This document shows positions 1 to 5,864 of a DNA stretch of 6,492 nucleotides, one piece after another; within the stretch, counting starts at the first letter, position 1, and every line of letters starts with the position of its first letter. The position numbers were made by a program, and so were the translations under genes. The stretch spans positions 1 through 6,492 of the forward strand of contig DASYMJ010000087.1 in the NCBI GenBank assembly GCA_036009105.1, in the 5' to 3' direction. The notes under the pieces were generated by a model. It was not told the origin of the DNA. It saw only the letters and a program-made list of their open reading frames with translations, and did not search any database. Source of the DNA: JAFAVZ01 sp036009105 (lineage in GTDB: Bacteria > Acidobacteriota > Thermoanaerobaculia > Gp7-AA8).

Positions 1-142
1 CCGCGGCTCCTTCAGGAAGCGATCGAAAACCGCCACCCTGGATGGCAGAGAAGTGAACGAAGACGTCCTCGCCCTTCTCGCTGGTGATGAAGCCAAAACC
101 CTTTGCGTCGTTGAACCACTTGACGTTACCGGATGTTCTCAT
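1..142 (-). CDS. csp: Cold-shock domain protein (CspA family), N-terminal part, cut by window edge
   Basis: The minus strand reads MRTSGNVKWFNDAKGFGFIT and onward, the canonical start of a CspA-type cold-shock protein. These are roughly 65-70 residue OB-fold proteins that bind single-stranded RNA and DNA in the cytoplasm and act as RNA chaperones. Both nucleic-acid-binding motifs are present: the RNP1-like KGFGFI at residues 14-19 and the RNP2-like VFVHF at residues 28-32, with the aromatic residues intact. A GGG stretch and SLPEGA follow. Only 47 codons are visible; the C-terminal third lies outside the window. The start is fixed by the homologous N-terminus and by an AAAGGAG ribosome-binding site 8 bases upstream. 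The gene is transcribed away from the TmrB-like gene. Cold or growth-phase control is typical of the family but cannot be judged here. Confidence 0.95.
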   Translation of the reverse strand, partial: MRTSGNVKWFNDAKGFGFITSEKGEDVFVHFSAIQGGGFRSLPEGAA

Positions 143-315
143 GTGCGAATCTCCTTTCCGTGCTGCCCTTCGGAGATTCAAGAACTGCGTTCATCCTCTC
201 GGCTTGGCAAACCACTTGATGACTGCCGCAACCGGACAGTCAGCGACGGAATTCCGCCGCGGCGACGAAGCGGTATCCTTCAAGTGGTGGTGAGCTCGCT
301 GACCGGGGACGCCGC
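143..315. other. Divergent intergenic region between csp and the TmrB-like gene
   Basis: This 173-bp gap must hold the promoter and leader of the cold-shock gene on the minus strand and the promoter of the TmrB-like gene on the plus strand. Apart from the csp ribosome-binding site and a weak GGGGA at 305-309 before the GTG at 316, I see no convincing -35/-10 pair. Two adjoining 10-bp palindromes, CGGAATTCCG (247-256) and CGCCGCGGCG (255-264), are the only notable structure; in DNA this GC-rich they may be chance. The long distance to csp would allow a structured 5' leader, as in some csp mRNAs, but none is demonstrated. Confidence 0.5.
151..157 (-). promoter_or_regulatory. Ribosome-binding site of the cold-shock gene
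   Basis: AAAGGAG on the minus strand lies 8 bases before the ATG at 142-140. It decides the cold-shock start codon. Confidence 0.8.
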
Positions 316-852
316 GTGATCCTGCTGCTGAACGGCGCCTTCGGAATCGGAAAAACGACCGTTGCGCGATCGATGGTGGCGCGCCTGCCGCGTGCCGTGC
401 TCTTCGATCCGGAGCTCCTCGGCGTGGTCATGCAGCGGGCCGCCCGCTTGTTCGGGCGACCGGTCGATGATTTTCAGGACTTGCGGTGGTGGCGGCGGCT
501 GACCATCGCCGGTCTGCGCGCGACGCGAGTGCTCTTCCCCAACATCATCGTTCCGATGGCGTTCTCCAATGCCGCGTACCTGGAGGAGATCCGCCGCGGG
601 ATCGGCCGCTTCGAGCCGCGCCTGTTGCACTTCTGCCTTGTCGCGCCGGTGGAAGTGGTGCACCAGCGCCTGCGCAATCGCGGCGAGGACCAGGGCGCCG
701 CCGCATGGCAGTACCGGCGGGCATCGGAGTGCTGCATCGCGCACGCGAGCGCGGCATTCGCGACGCATGTGCCGGCCGTCGATCGCGACCCGGATCACAT
801 CGCGGAAGAGCTGCTGCGGCGGGCAGAACTGTTGCACAATCGCGCGCCGTGA
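316..852 (+). CDS. TmrB-like P-loop NTP-binding protein (AAA/kinase-like)
   Basis: A 178-residue cytoplasmic P-loop protein. Walker A is GAFGIGKTT at residues 7-15, placed directly after the first beta strand as in TmrB, the Bacillus ATP-binding protein that confers tunicamycin resistance. Further matches to that family as I remember it are DPE at 31-33, DDFQDL with a following W at 51-59, the IIVPM strand at 77-81, LHFCLVAP at 104-111, and the arginine-rich QRLRNRGE at 117-124. The last resembles the lid of small-molecule kinases. The GTG start is preferred because it puts the N-terminus exactly where TmrB begins; GGGGA at 305-309 is a weak ribosome-binding site. The protein is about 20 residues shorter than B. 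subtilis TmrB and seems to lack the C-terminal amphipathic tail linked to membrane binding. The substrate is unknown; a small-molecule kinase or a resistance function are both possible. Its stop overlaps the next gene, so the two are probably co-transcribed. Confidence 0.8.
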   Translation: MILLLNGAFGIGKTTVARSMVARLPRAVLFDPELLGVVMQRAARLFGRPVDDFQDLRWWRRLTIAGLRATRVLFPNIIVPMAFSNAAYLEEIRRGIGRFEPRLLHFCLVAPVEVVHQRLRNRGEDQGAAAWQYRRASECCIAHASAAFATHVPAVDRDPDHIAEELLRRAELLHNRAP

Positions 853-2051
853 ATTTGCGAATCGTGAAACCGCTCCTCGTTCTGCTGATTGTTGCCACGC
901 CGCTTGCCGCGCAGACCTCGGACGTCATCTCCTTCCAGCGCACGTTCCTCCTGCGCAACGTCTCGGGGACGGCCTTCAACCCGGGCGACGCGCCGCATCA
1001 CCCGATCCTCTGGACGCGCGGCGCCTGGACGACGTTCGTGGAGGGCTCCGTATCCGTGGCACAGGTCAGCGAGACCGGCCCGGTCGACCCGCAGAACGGC
1101 ACGTTCTCCGTCAACTGGTTCGGCGCCGGCGCGCAGCGGACGCTCGGCCGGCGCGGCCTCGTGCTCGTCCGCGCGCGCGGCTCGCTCGAGTCGGCCACCA
1201 TCCAGGATGATGGCTACCCGCAGCTGCTGCAGGTCGTCTCCCCGGAGAGCGGCGGTCCGCTGGTCGACCGGATGCGCGCGCACGAATCGGTCTCCGAGGT
1301 GGCCGTCGATCTCGCCTTCCGCACCTCGCAGTCCTCCTTCCTCCATCTCTATGCCGCCCCCATCGGCGACCCCGCCCTCGGCGCGGTCCCCTACGCGCAG
1401 CGCGCCTCGGCCGAGGAGTTCGTGGAGGCGCCGTTCTCTTACGATGTGCAGGAGCCGTGGCATTACGCCACCAGCGTCGTCACGGCGGGCTTCGGCACTC
1501 CGTACGCGACGCTGGAGGCGAGCGTCTTCCATCACGCGGTGACGACGGGCCGGCACTCCAGCATCGACACCGGCGGCGACATCGACTCGCAGTCGGCGCG
1601 GCTCACCCTCTCCGCACACAACCTCTCGCTGCAGCTCTCGCACGGCACGCTGACCGACGCCGACCTGACCATCTCCAGCGCATCGCTCGCGTACAACGCC
1701 GAGCGCGGCGCGGCGAGCCTGATCTACACCAAGCGCGAGCTGCGCCCGTCGCAGGACCTCTCGTCGCTGTCGGCGGAAGGGCTGCTGCGGGGCGGACGCA
1801 ATCTCATCATGGCGCGCGTCGAGACTGTCGATCGTCCATTCGAAGTGGTGACGCTGGTGGGGCGCAAGCGAACGACGCACTTCACGATAGGCTACCTCTT
1901 CGATGCCCTGAAGGCGGATGCCTTCCGTGCCGGCGTCGGCGTGAACATCGACTATCACACCGCCACGCACGGGCTGGAAACGCGCTACGGCCACAAGCCG
2001 CAGTCGATCTATCTCTATGTGAGACTGCGCACGGACAGCGCGCAGCGATAG
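849..2051 (+). CDS. Exported outer-membrane beta-barrel-like protein of unknown function
   Basis: About 400 residues from a GTG whose last two bases belong to the TGA of the TmrB-like gene (GTGA, 849-852). The first 22 residues form a Sec signal peptide: positive start (R4, K7), hydrophobic core LLVLLIVATPLAA, likely cleavage near residues 21-22. The mature chain has many short alternating strands (for example LTLSAHNLSLQLSHG, SIYLYVRLR) and glycine/aromatic turns, and no internal hydrophobic helix, which fits an outer-membrane beta-barrel. GDPALG (173-178) followed by VPYAQRASAEE (180-190) resembles a conserved GDPALGPxPYxHR-type block that I recall from a family of uncharacterised barrel proteins in Acidobacteriota and similar phyla. 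I do not recognise a specific substrate. A GTG at 864 is a possible alternative start and keeps the signal core. No separate ribosome-binding site is seen, so translation is probably coupled to the upstream gene. Confidence 0.75.
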   Translation: MNLRIVKPLLVLLIVATPLAAQTSDVISFQRTFLLRNVSGTAFNPGDAPHHPILWTRGAWTTFVEGSVSVAQVSETGPVDPQNGTFSVNWFGAGAQRTLGRRGLVLVRARGSLESATIQDDGYPQLLQVVSPESGGPLVDRMRAHESVSEVAVDLAFRTSQSSFLHLYAAPIGDPALGAVPYAQRASAEEFVEAPFSYDVQEPWHYATSVVTAGFGTPYATLEASVFHHAVTTGRHSSIDTGGDIDSQSARLTLSAHNLSLQLSHGTLTDADLTISSASLAYNAERGAASLIYTKRELRPSQDLSSLSAEGLLRGGRNLIMARVETVDRPFEVVTLVGRKRTTHFTIGYLFDALKADAFRAGVGVNIDYHTATHGLETRYGHKPQSIYLYVRLRTDSAQR

Positions 2052-2723
2052 CTACTCGCCCAGCTTTTCCTTCAGCGCGCGCAGCTCCTCGGAGAGCTCC
2101 CCCACCCGCTGCTCCAGCCGGGTGACGCGCGCCGAAAGCGGCTCGCCCGCCGGCGCGGCCGCCTCGGCCTCGGCCGCCGTCTCCACCACCGCCCCTCCGG
2201 CCAGGTGCGCCCAGCGCTCCTCCTTCTGCCCCGGCCGGCGCGGCAAGGCGCGGACGAGCGGCTCGCTGTGCGCGGCCATGTCGCGCAATACCTCTTCCGC
2301 TTCCTGCACGCTGTCGAAGGCGTGCAGGCGGTCGCTGCGGCCGCGCATCTCGCCCGCCGTCTGCGGCCCGCGCAGGAAGAGCAGCGTGATGAGCGCCTTC
2401 TCGCGGCGGTTCAGATGCCAGACGTGATCGAGGTTGTGGTCGTAGCGCACCGCGCGGCCGCCCATCACCTTCCACACCATCTTCTCGTCCTGCAGCCGGT
2501 CGAGCGCGCGCTGCGCCTCCGCCTCGCTGAGCTCCATCACCGGCTCGCGGTTCGACTTCTGGTTCGTGGCGGCGAGCAGCGCGTTGAGGGTGAGCGGGTA
2601 GTACTCCGGCGTCGCCATCTGCTTTTCCATCAGCGCGCCGAGGACGCGGACTTCGACCGGGTCGAGCTCGCGGGGGAGGCGGGGGCGGGGGATGCTGTCG
2701 CTGAGGGGCGGGATGTACGTCAT
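2052..2723 (-). CDS. yceH: YceH family protein (DUF480/UPF0502)
   Basis: A 223-residue protein matching YceH along its whole length: LDPVEVRVLGALMEKQMATP (residues 20-39), then YYPLTLNALLAATNQKSNREPVM with the family's hallmark NQKSNREPVM, then LITLLFLRGPQTAGEMRGR in the second half. The family folds as two winged-helix domains; its molecular role is not established, and DNA binding is only inferred from the fold. Compared with E. coli YceH it has about 18 extra N-terminal residues rich in proline and arginine. An Ala/Glu-rich linker leads to a C-terminal coiled coil (ARVTRLEQRVGELSEEL), also present in E. coli. Its ATG overlaps the glpD stop (ATGA, 2723-2720), so expression is probably translationally coupled to glpD. 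Its stop abuts the stop of the convergent barrel gene. Confidence 0.93.
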   Translation of the reverse strand: MTYIPPLSDSIPRPRLPRELDPVEVRVLGALMEKQMATPEYYPLTLNALLAATNQKSNREPVMELSEAEAQRALDRLQDEKMVWKVMGGRAVRYDHNLDHVWHLNRREKALITLLFLRGPQTAGEMRGRSDRLHAFDSVQEAEEVLRDMAAHSEPLVRALPRRPGQKEERWAHLAGGAVVETAAEAEAAAPAGEPLSARVTRLEQRVGELSEELRALKEKLGE

Positions 2724-3856
2724 GGCCGCGATTCTAAGGTGAAGCGCGGCTCGCGCGCGGTCCGGCTGTGGCCGAAGTAGTTGTCGACGCGCAGGCTCAC
2801 CCGGCGGGCCAGCGACATGAAGGTGGTCATCTTGCCGCCGAAGACGTTGATCAGGTTCCCGCTTCGGGTGATGCGGTACTCGCGTCCTAAGGCGCTGGGG
2901 TTGCGGCCGTAGCCGACGAGCGGCCGCACGCCGGCGAACGTCGCCCTGATGTCGCGCCTCGCGATCGGCTGGCGGAAGTAGCGATTGAAGCGCGTGAGCA
3001 GGTAGTCGATCTCCGCCTCGGTGGCATGCACGCCTTCCAGCGGCTCCTTCTGCTCGACTTCCGTCGTGCCGACGAGCGTGGTCTCTTTCCACGGCAGGAC
3101 GAAGAAGACGCGGCCGTCATCCTGCGACTGGAGGAGCACGCCCGCGTCGCTGACCCGCCGGGTCAGGACGAGGTGGCTGCCCCGGACGAGCATGAGCCGG
3201 TAGCTCGTCCGGATGCCGTTGCGCTCCAGCAGCTCGTTCATCCAGGGGCCGGCGGCGTTGATGACGAGGTCGAAGCGCTGCTCGCCGTCTTTCGTCCTGA
3301 TGCGCCAGCCGTCGCCGTCGCGCTGCAGCGCTTCGACCCGCGTCCGCTCCCGCGCTTCGGCGCCGTCGGCTGTCGCCGATGCGATGACGGTGCGCACGAG
3401 CCTGGCATCATCGACCTGCGCATCCCAGTAGGAGAAGCCGCCGCGCAAACCGGCTTCGAGGAGAGGCACGCGCTGCAGCAGTTGCTGCCGGGAGAGGGAG
3501 TGGTGCCGCTCGATGTTGTGCCGCCCGGCGAGCAGGTCGTAGAGCAGCAGCCCGACCCGGATCTCGAGGCGGGAGCGGGGGCTGTCGGCATAGACCGGAA
3601 GGAGGATCTCCAGCTTGCGCACGAGCTCGGGAAGGTGCTCCAGCAGCCAGCCGCGCTCGCGGAGCGCCTCGCGCACCAGGCCAATGTGGAGCCCTTCCAG
3701 GTAGCGCAGCCCTCCGTGGATCATCTTGGTGGTGGCGGCCGAGGTCTGCGCGCCGAACTCGCCCTGCTCGAAGAGGACCACGCCGTACCCCTTGCGCGCC
3801 AGCTCCCAGGCGATGCCCGCGCCGTTGATGCCGCCGCCGATGATTGCGATGTTCAT
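2720..3856 (-). CDS. glpD: FAD-dependent glycerol-3-phosphate dehydrogenase, short form
   Basis: A 378-residue flavoprotein predicted to oxidise sn-glycerol-3-phosphate to dihydroxyacetone phosphate, passing electrons to quinone at the inner membrane or, in oxidase forms, to oxygen. The N-terminal Rossmann motif is IGGGINGAG (6-14), with E30 ending the second strand as the FAD ribose ligand. TKMIHGGLRYLE (43-54) matches the GlpD substrate loop, giving H47, R51 and Y52. YWDAQVDDARLV, VRPL with R311, GREY with R325, and GGK with K342 are further family blocks. The usual GGKxTTYRxLA signature reads GGKMTTFMSLA here, so Y-R is replaced by F-M. The protein ends about 36 residues after K342, so the C-terminal helical domain of roughly 110 residues found in E. 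coli GlpD (501 aa) is absent. The ATG is the only sensible start, but no ribosome-binding site precedes it; the heptad repeats do. A related FAD oxidoreductase with another substrate is possible. Confidence 0.88.
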   Translation of the reverse strand: MNIAIIGGGINGAGIAWELARKGYGVVLFEQGEFGAQTSAATTKMIHGGLRYLEGLHIGLVREALRERGWLLEHLPELVRKLEILLPVYADSPRSRLEIRVGLLLYDLLAGRHNIERHHSLSRQQLLQRVPLLEAGLRGGFSYWDAQVDDARLVRTVIASATADGAEARERTRVEALQRDGDGWRIRTKDGEQRFDLVINAAGPWMNELLERNGIRTSYRLMLVRGSHLVLTRRVSDAGVLLQSQDDGRVFFVLPWKETTLVGTTEVEQKEPLEGVHATEAEIDYLLTRFNRYFRQPIARRDIRATFAGVRPLVGYGRNPSALGREYRITRSGNLINVFGGKMTTFMSLARRVSLRVDNYFGHSRTAREPRFTLESRP

Positions 3857-3943
3857 GGTTGCTGGTTGCTGGTTACTTGCGCCGCATCGTCTCTACCAGC
3901 AACCAGTAACCAGCAACCAGTAAGTAACCAGCAACCAGCAACT
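3857..3943. repeat. AACCAGC/AACCAGT heptad repeats forming a 21-bp inverted repeat
   Basis: On the plus strand the right arm reads as heptads: TACCAGC (3894-3900), AACCAGT (3901-3907), AACCAGC (3908-3914), AACCAGT (3915-3921), a 4-base AAGT, then AACCAGC twice (3926-3939). The left arm (3857-3874) carries the same heptad in the opposite orientation (GCTGGTT twice). As a result 3858-3878 is the exact reverse complement of 3922-3942, 21 of 21 bases, with a 43-base loop. An alternative shorter loop can form by pairing the left arm with the heptads at 3894-3921. The array lies between the divergent glpD and patatin genes and stops one base from the glpD ATG, so it makes up most of the glpD leader. 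It may be a regulatory hairpin, a dispersed intergenic repeat family, or slippage-prone simple sequence. Confidence 0.9.
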
Positions 3944-3979
3944 GCCACATGGCAAACCGCATGCAAAGCATCCGCAACC

Positions 3980-5164
3980 GTGACCCGTAATCTGCAGCTG
4001 GCACCTGTTGCGACTGACGAAACATCGGATCTGGCGGTCATGCTCACCGGCGGCGGCGCCCGGGCAGCGTATCAGGTCGGCCTGCTCAAAGGCCTGGCCC
4101 GGCGCTTTCCCAACCTCCGCTTCCAGATCATCACCGGCGTCTCGGCCGGCGCCATCAATGCGGCGCTGCTGGCCTCGAAGCCCGGCACGCTGGCGGACAA
4201 GGCGAAGCTGCTCAGCGAGCTGTGGAGCGCGCTGGAGTGCCATCACATCTTCGAATTCGACATGCGCGCGCTGATCCCGTTCCGTTCGGCGCTCGCCTCG
4301 CTCTTCCCGAAGCGGCGCTGGTCGCGGCCGCTGGGCCTGGTCGACACCTCGCCCCTGGCCCAACTCCTTCGCGATCTGCTCGGCGCCCGCCCCTGCCAGC
4401 CGATCGAGGGGATCGCGGAGAACATCCGCAGCGGCGACCTCAAGGCGTTCGCTCTGATGACGCTCGACTATTCGACCGGGCAGAGCGTGCGCTGGGTACA
4501 AGGGCAGGAGGCGGATGTCTTCGAGGAGCCGAACAAGCGCGCCGTGCAGACGCACATCACGGTGGAGCACGTGCTCGCCTCCGCCGCGCTGCCGTTCGTC
4601 TTTCCGGCGGTGAAGATCGGCGACCGCTGGCACGGCGACGGCGGCATCCGCCTCGCCGCCCCCCTCTCCCCCGCCGTCCACCTCGGCGCGCGCCGCATCC
4701 TGGCCATGTCCACCGGCTACACGCGCACGCCCGACGAGCTCTCCCGCCCGGTCGTGCAGGGCTACCCCCCCGCCGCCCAGATCCTCGGCCAGCTCGTGAA
4801 CGCGGTGTTCCTCGATGTGATCGATGAGGACGTGGCCCGCATGGAGCGGATGAACGACATGATCCGCAAGCTCGAGCCCCGCGAGCGCAACGGCTTCAAA
4901 GCCATCGACCTCTGCGTGCTGCGCCCCTCGCAGGACCTGGGCCGCCTCGCGTCGGAGTACGAACGCCACCTCCCCCGCAACATCAAGATGGTGACTCGCG
5001 CCCTGGGCGCCAAGGAAACGGAGTCGCCCGACTTCGTGTCCCTGCTGATGTTCGAGCCCAACTACCTGACCCGCCTCATCGAGATCGGCGAGAACGACGT
5101 CGACGCGCGCCTGGACGAGCTCACCGTATTCCTGGGCGAGGGGGCCCGGGCGGTGGGCGGGTAG
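3980..5164 (+). CDS. Patatin-like phospholipase
   Basis: A 394-residue serine lipid acyl hydrolase of the patatin family, counted from the GTG at 3980. The oxyanion-hole motif GGGAR is at 24-28, the nucleophile elbow GVSAG at 53-57 gives S55, and the DGG motif at 220-222 gives D220, so the Ser-Asp catalytic dyad is complete. ASAALPFVFP (200-209) and the GARRILAMSTG strand are also typical. There is no signal peptide, so the protein is presumably cytoplasmic or peripherally membrane-bound. The C-terminal 150 residues (ERMNDMIRKLEPRE, LRPSQDLGRLASEY, FEPNYLTRLIEIGENDVDAR) resemble those of bacterial patatins of the RssA-like type. The start is uncertain: GTG 3980 and ATG 4040 are both in frame without a clear ribosome-binding site, and 4040 would leave only three residues before GGG. 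The gene diverges from glpD, and its last 103 bp overlap the thioredoxin-like gene on the other strand. Confidence 0.9.
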   Translation: MTRNLQLAPVATDETSDLAVMLTGGGARAAYQVGLLKGLARRFPNLRFQIITGVSAGAINAALLASKPGTLADKAKLLSELWSALECHHIFEFDMRALIPFRSALASLFPKRRWSRPLGLVDTSPLAQLLRDLLGARPCQPIEGIAENIRSGDLKAFALMTLDYSTGQSVRWVQGQEADVFEEPNKRAVQTHITVEHVLASAALPFVFPAVKIGDRWHGDGGIRLAAPLSPAVHLGARRILAMSTGYTRTPDELSRPVVQGYPPAAQILGQLVNAVFLDVIDEDVARMERMNDMIRKLEPRERNGFKAIDLCVLRPSQDLGRLASEYERHLPRNIKMVTRALGAKETESPDFVSLLMFEPNYLTRLIEIGENDVDARLDELTVFLGEGARAVGG

Positions 5165-5625
5165 CATTCAGCCATCGACGCACAAGTACGAACCACCTTC
5201 CCTCCATCCACGACAAACAGCTGTGGATAGATCTGCAATCGCGGATCCGTCGAATTGCCGAGCACGTACGTCACGGACTGCAGGCCGCTCGCCTCGGCCA
5301 TGGCGCGAGTCTCGGCCAGGGAGGCGACGGAGAGCACCTGTGCGCCGCTCTCAGGACGGATTGCGGCGAGAAGCGTGCGGCAGGAGTCGCAGCGGGGATC
5401 GACAATGGCGACAATGGTGCGCTGGCTCAGTGCAAGCGTCCGCGCCGCGCCGGTCAGGTCGGTGACCGGAAGAGCGGAAAGCGAGTCATGCACGACAAAC
5501 GAGCGCGCGCTCTTCACCGCGGCGGCGGCAGGCCGGATGTGCTGCCGCCGCAGCGAGTAATTGTTCCAGACCAGGAGCGCGAATACGACGATGACCGCCG
5601 CCTCGAGCACGCCACGGAAGCGCAC
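5062..5625 (-). CDS. Membrane-anchored thioredoxin-like CxxC protein
   Basis: About 187 residues from a GTG 2 bases after the peptide stop. The short basic start (RFR) and hydrophobic helix GVLEAAVIVVFALLVW (5-20) make a signal anchor that would place the rest in the periplasm. TIVAIVDPRCDSCRTLL (70-86) is a thioredoxin-fold strand leading into a CDSC active site (C79, C82). IYPQLFVVDGGKVV later supplies the expected cis-proline strand and the next hairpin. Two more cysteines, C148 and C154, sit at the end of the recognisable domain. Residues 155-187, rich in Ser and Arg, are read entirely from DNA antisense to the patatin gene, so this tail may be non-functional read-through. A start at 5721 would overlap the peptide gene and add an unconvincing Leu/Arg-rich extension. 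It is probably co-transcribed with the peptide; thiol-disulfide exchange on it is an inference. Confidence 0.75.
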   Translation of the reverse strand: MRFRGVLEAAVIVVFALLVWNNYSLRRQHIRPAAAAVKSARSFVVHDSLSALPVTDLTGAARTLALSQRTIVAIVDPRCDSCRTLLAAIRPESGAQVLSVASLAETRAMAEASGLQSVTYVLGNSTDPRLQIYPQLFVVDGGKVVRTCASMAECYPPTARAPSPRNTVSSSRRASTSFSPISMRRVR

Positions 5626-5627
5626 CC

Positions 5628-5846
5628 TCAGCAGTCGCCCCAGTCCTCGTAAATGGAATAGGCGGTCCGGCAGCCCGAGCGCTGCGGCGAGCCGAAGCAG
5701 GTGTAATACCAGTACCCGCACTCCACGGTGTAGGTGTCATCCGTGTAATACGTCACATAGAACGCGTGATCGGGCGCGGCAACGAGCGAGACCGCGCCAA
5801 CGATGAGCATCGCCACGAGCACGAACAGCCTGATCCGTTTTGCCAT
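5628..5846 (-). CDS. Small secreted Cys/Tyr-rich peptide (DUF6289-like)
   Basis: A 72-residue precursor. KRIR at 3-6 and the hydrophobic stretch LFVLVAMLIVGAVSLVAA (7-24) form a clear signal peptide, with cleavage expected between residues 24 and 29. The mature part, about 44-48 residues, has nine tyrosines, three tryptophan/phenylalanine-type turns and four cysteines (C43, C50, C59, C72, the last residue), enough for two disulfides. The pattern YYTDDTYTVECG, then C-F-G, then a Thr-x-Tyr near the C-terminus and a terminal Cys resembles the DUF6289 family of small exported proteins as I remember it; that link is from memory and moderate. Function is unknown. The gene has its own promoter, an ideal ribosome-binding site and a downstream CxxC protein gene only 2 bases away, so it is very likely real and well expressed. 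Confidence 0.8.
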   Translation of the reverse strand: MAKRIRLFVLVAMLIVGAVSLVAAPDHAFYVTYYTDDTYTVECGYWYYTCFGSPQRSGCRTAYSIYEDWGDC

Positions 5847-5850
5847 ACAG

Positions 5851-5858
5851 CCTCCTTT
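5851..5858 (-). promoter_or_regulatory. Strong ribosome-binding site of the secreted peptide
   Basis: AAAGGAGG on the minus strand, near-perfectly complementary to the 16S rRNA 3' end, 4 bases before the ATG at 5846. It is the best such site in the window and fixes the peptide start. Confidence 0.85.
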
Positions 5859-5864
5859 CCCGAC

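Noticed and set aside
162..247. Possible csp promoter (TTGCCA-like -35 on the minus strand)
   Set aside because: No acceptable -10 hexamer at 16-18 bases; too weak to call.
247..264. Adjacent palindromes CGGAATTCCG and CGCCGCGGCG as an operator
   Set aside because: Short, single-copy and of a type expected by chance in very GC-rich DNA; kept only as a note in the intergenic entry.
795..1994. A 399-codon open frame on the minus strand opposite the barrel gene
   Set aside because: Its product is Arg/Ala/Glu/Val-rich without any recognisable domain, while the plus strand carries a signal peptide and a strand pattern; long antisense frames are expected in GC-rich coding DNA.
2205..2780. A 191-codon plus-strand frame opposite yceH
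   Set aside because: His/Arg/Val/Leu-rich shadow of a gene whose minus-strand product matches YceH end to end.
3857..3943. Reading the heptad array as a CRISPR
   Set aside because: Units are 7 bp, contiguous and without unique spacers, and no cas gene is nearby.
3026..3979. Long N-terminal extension of the patatin frame reaching back across glpD
   Set aside because: The extension reads through the antisense of glpD and through the heptad repeats with no domain; the patatin fold begins shortly after the GTG at 3980.
3949..3990. A 13-codon frame (MANRMQSIRNRDP) just before and overlapping the patatin GTG, as a leader peptide
   Set aside because: No ribosome-binding site, no run of regulatory codons and no attenuator-like hairpin; most likely chance.
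3893..5167. A 424-codon open frame on the minus strand opposite the patatin gene
   Set aside because: It is the mirror of a gene with intact catalytic motifs, has low-complexity Arg/Ala/Glu/Leu composition and runs through the repeat array.
5626..5721. Upstream start at 5721 for the thioredoxin-like protein
   Set aside because: It would overlap nearly half of the peptide gene and add an Arg/Leu-rich stretch before the membrane anchor; the GTG 2 bases after the peptide stop gives a normal signal anchor.
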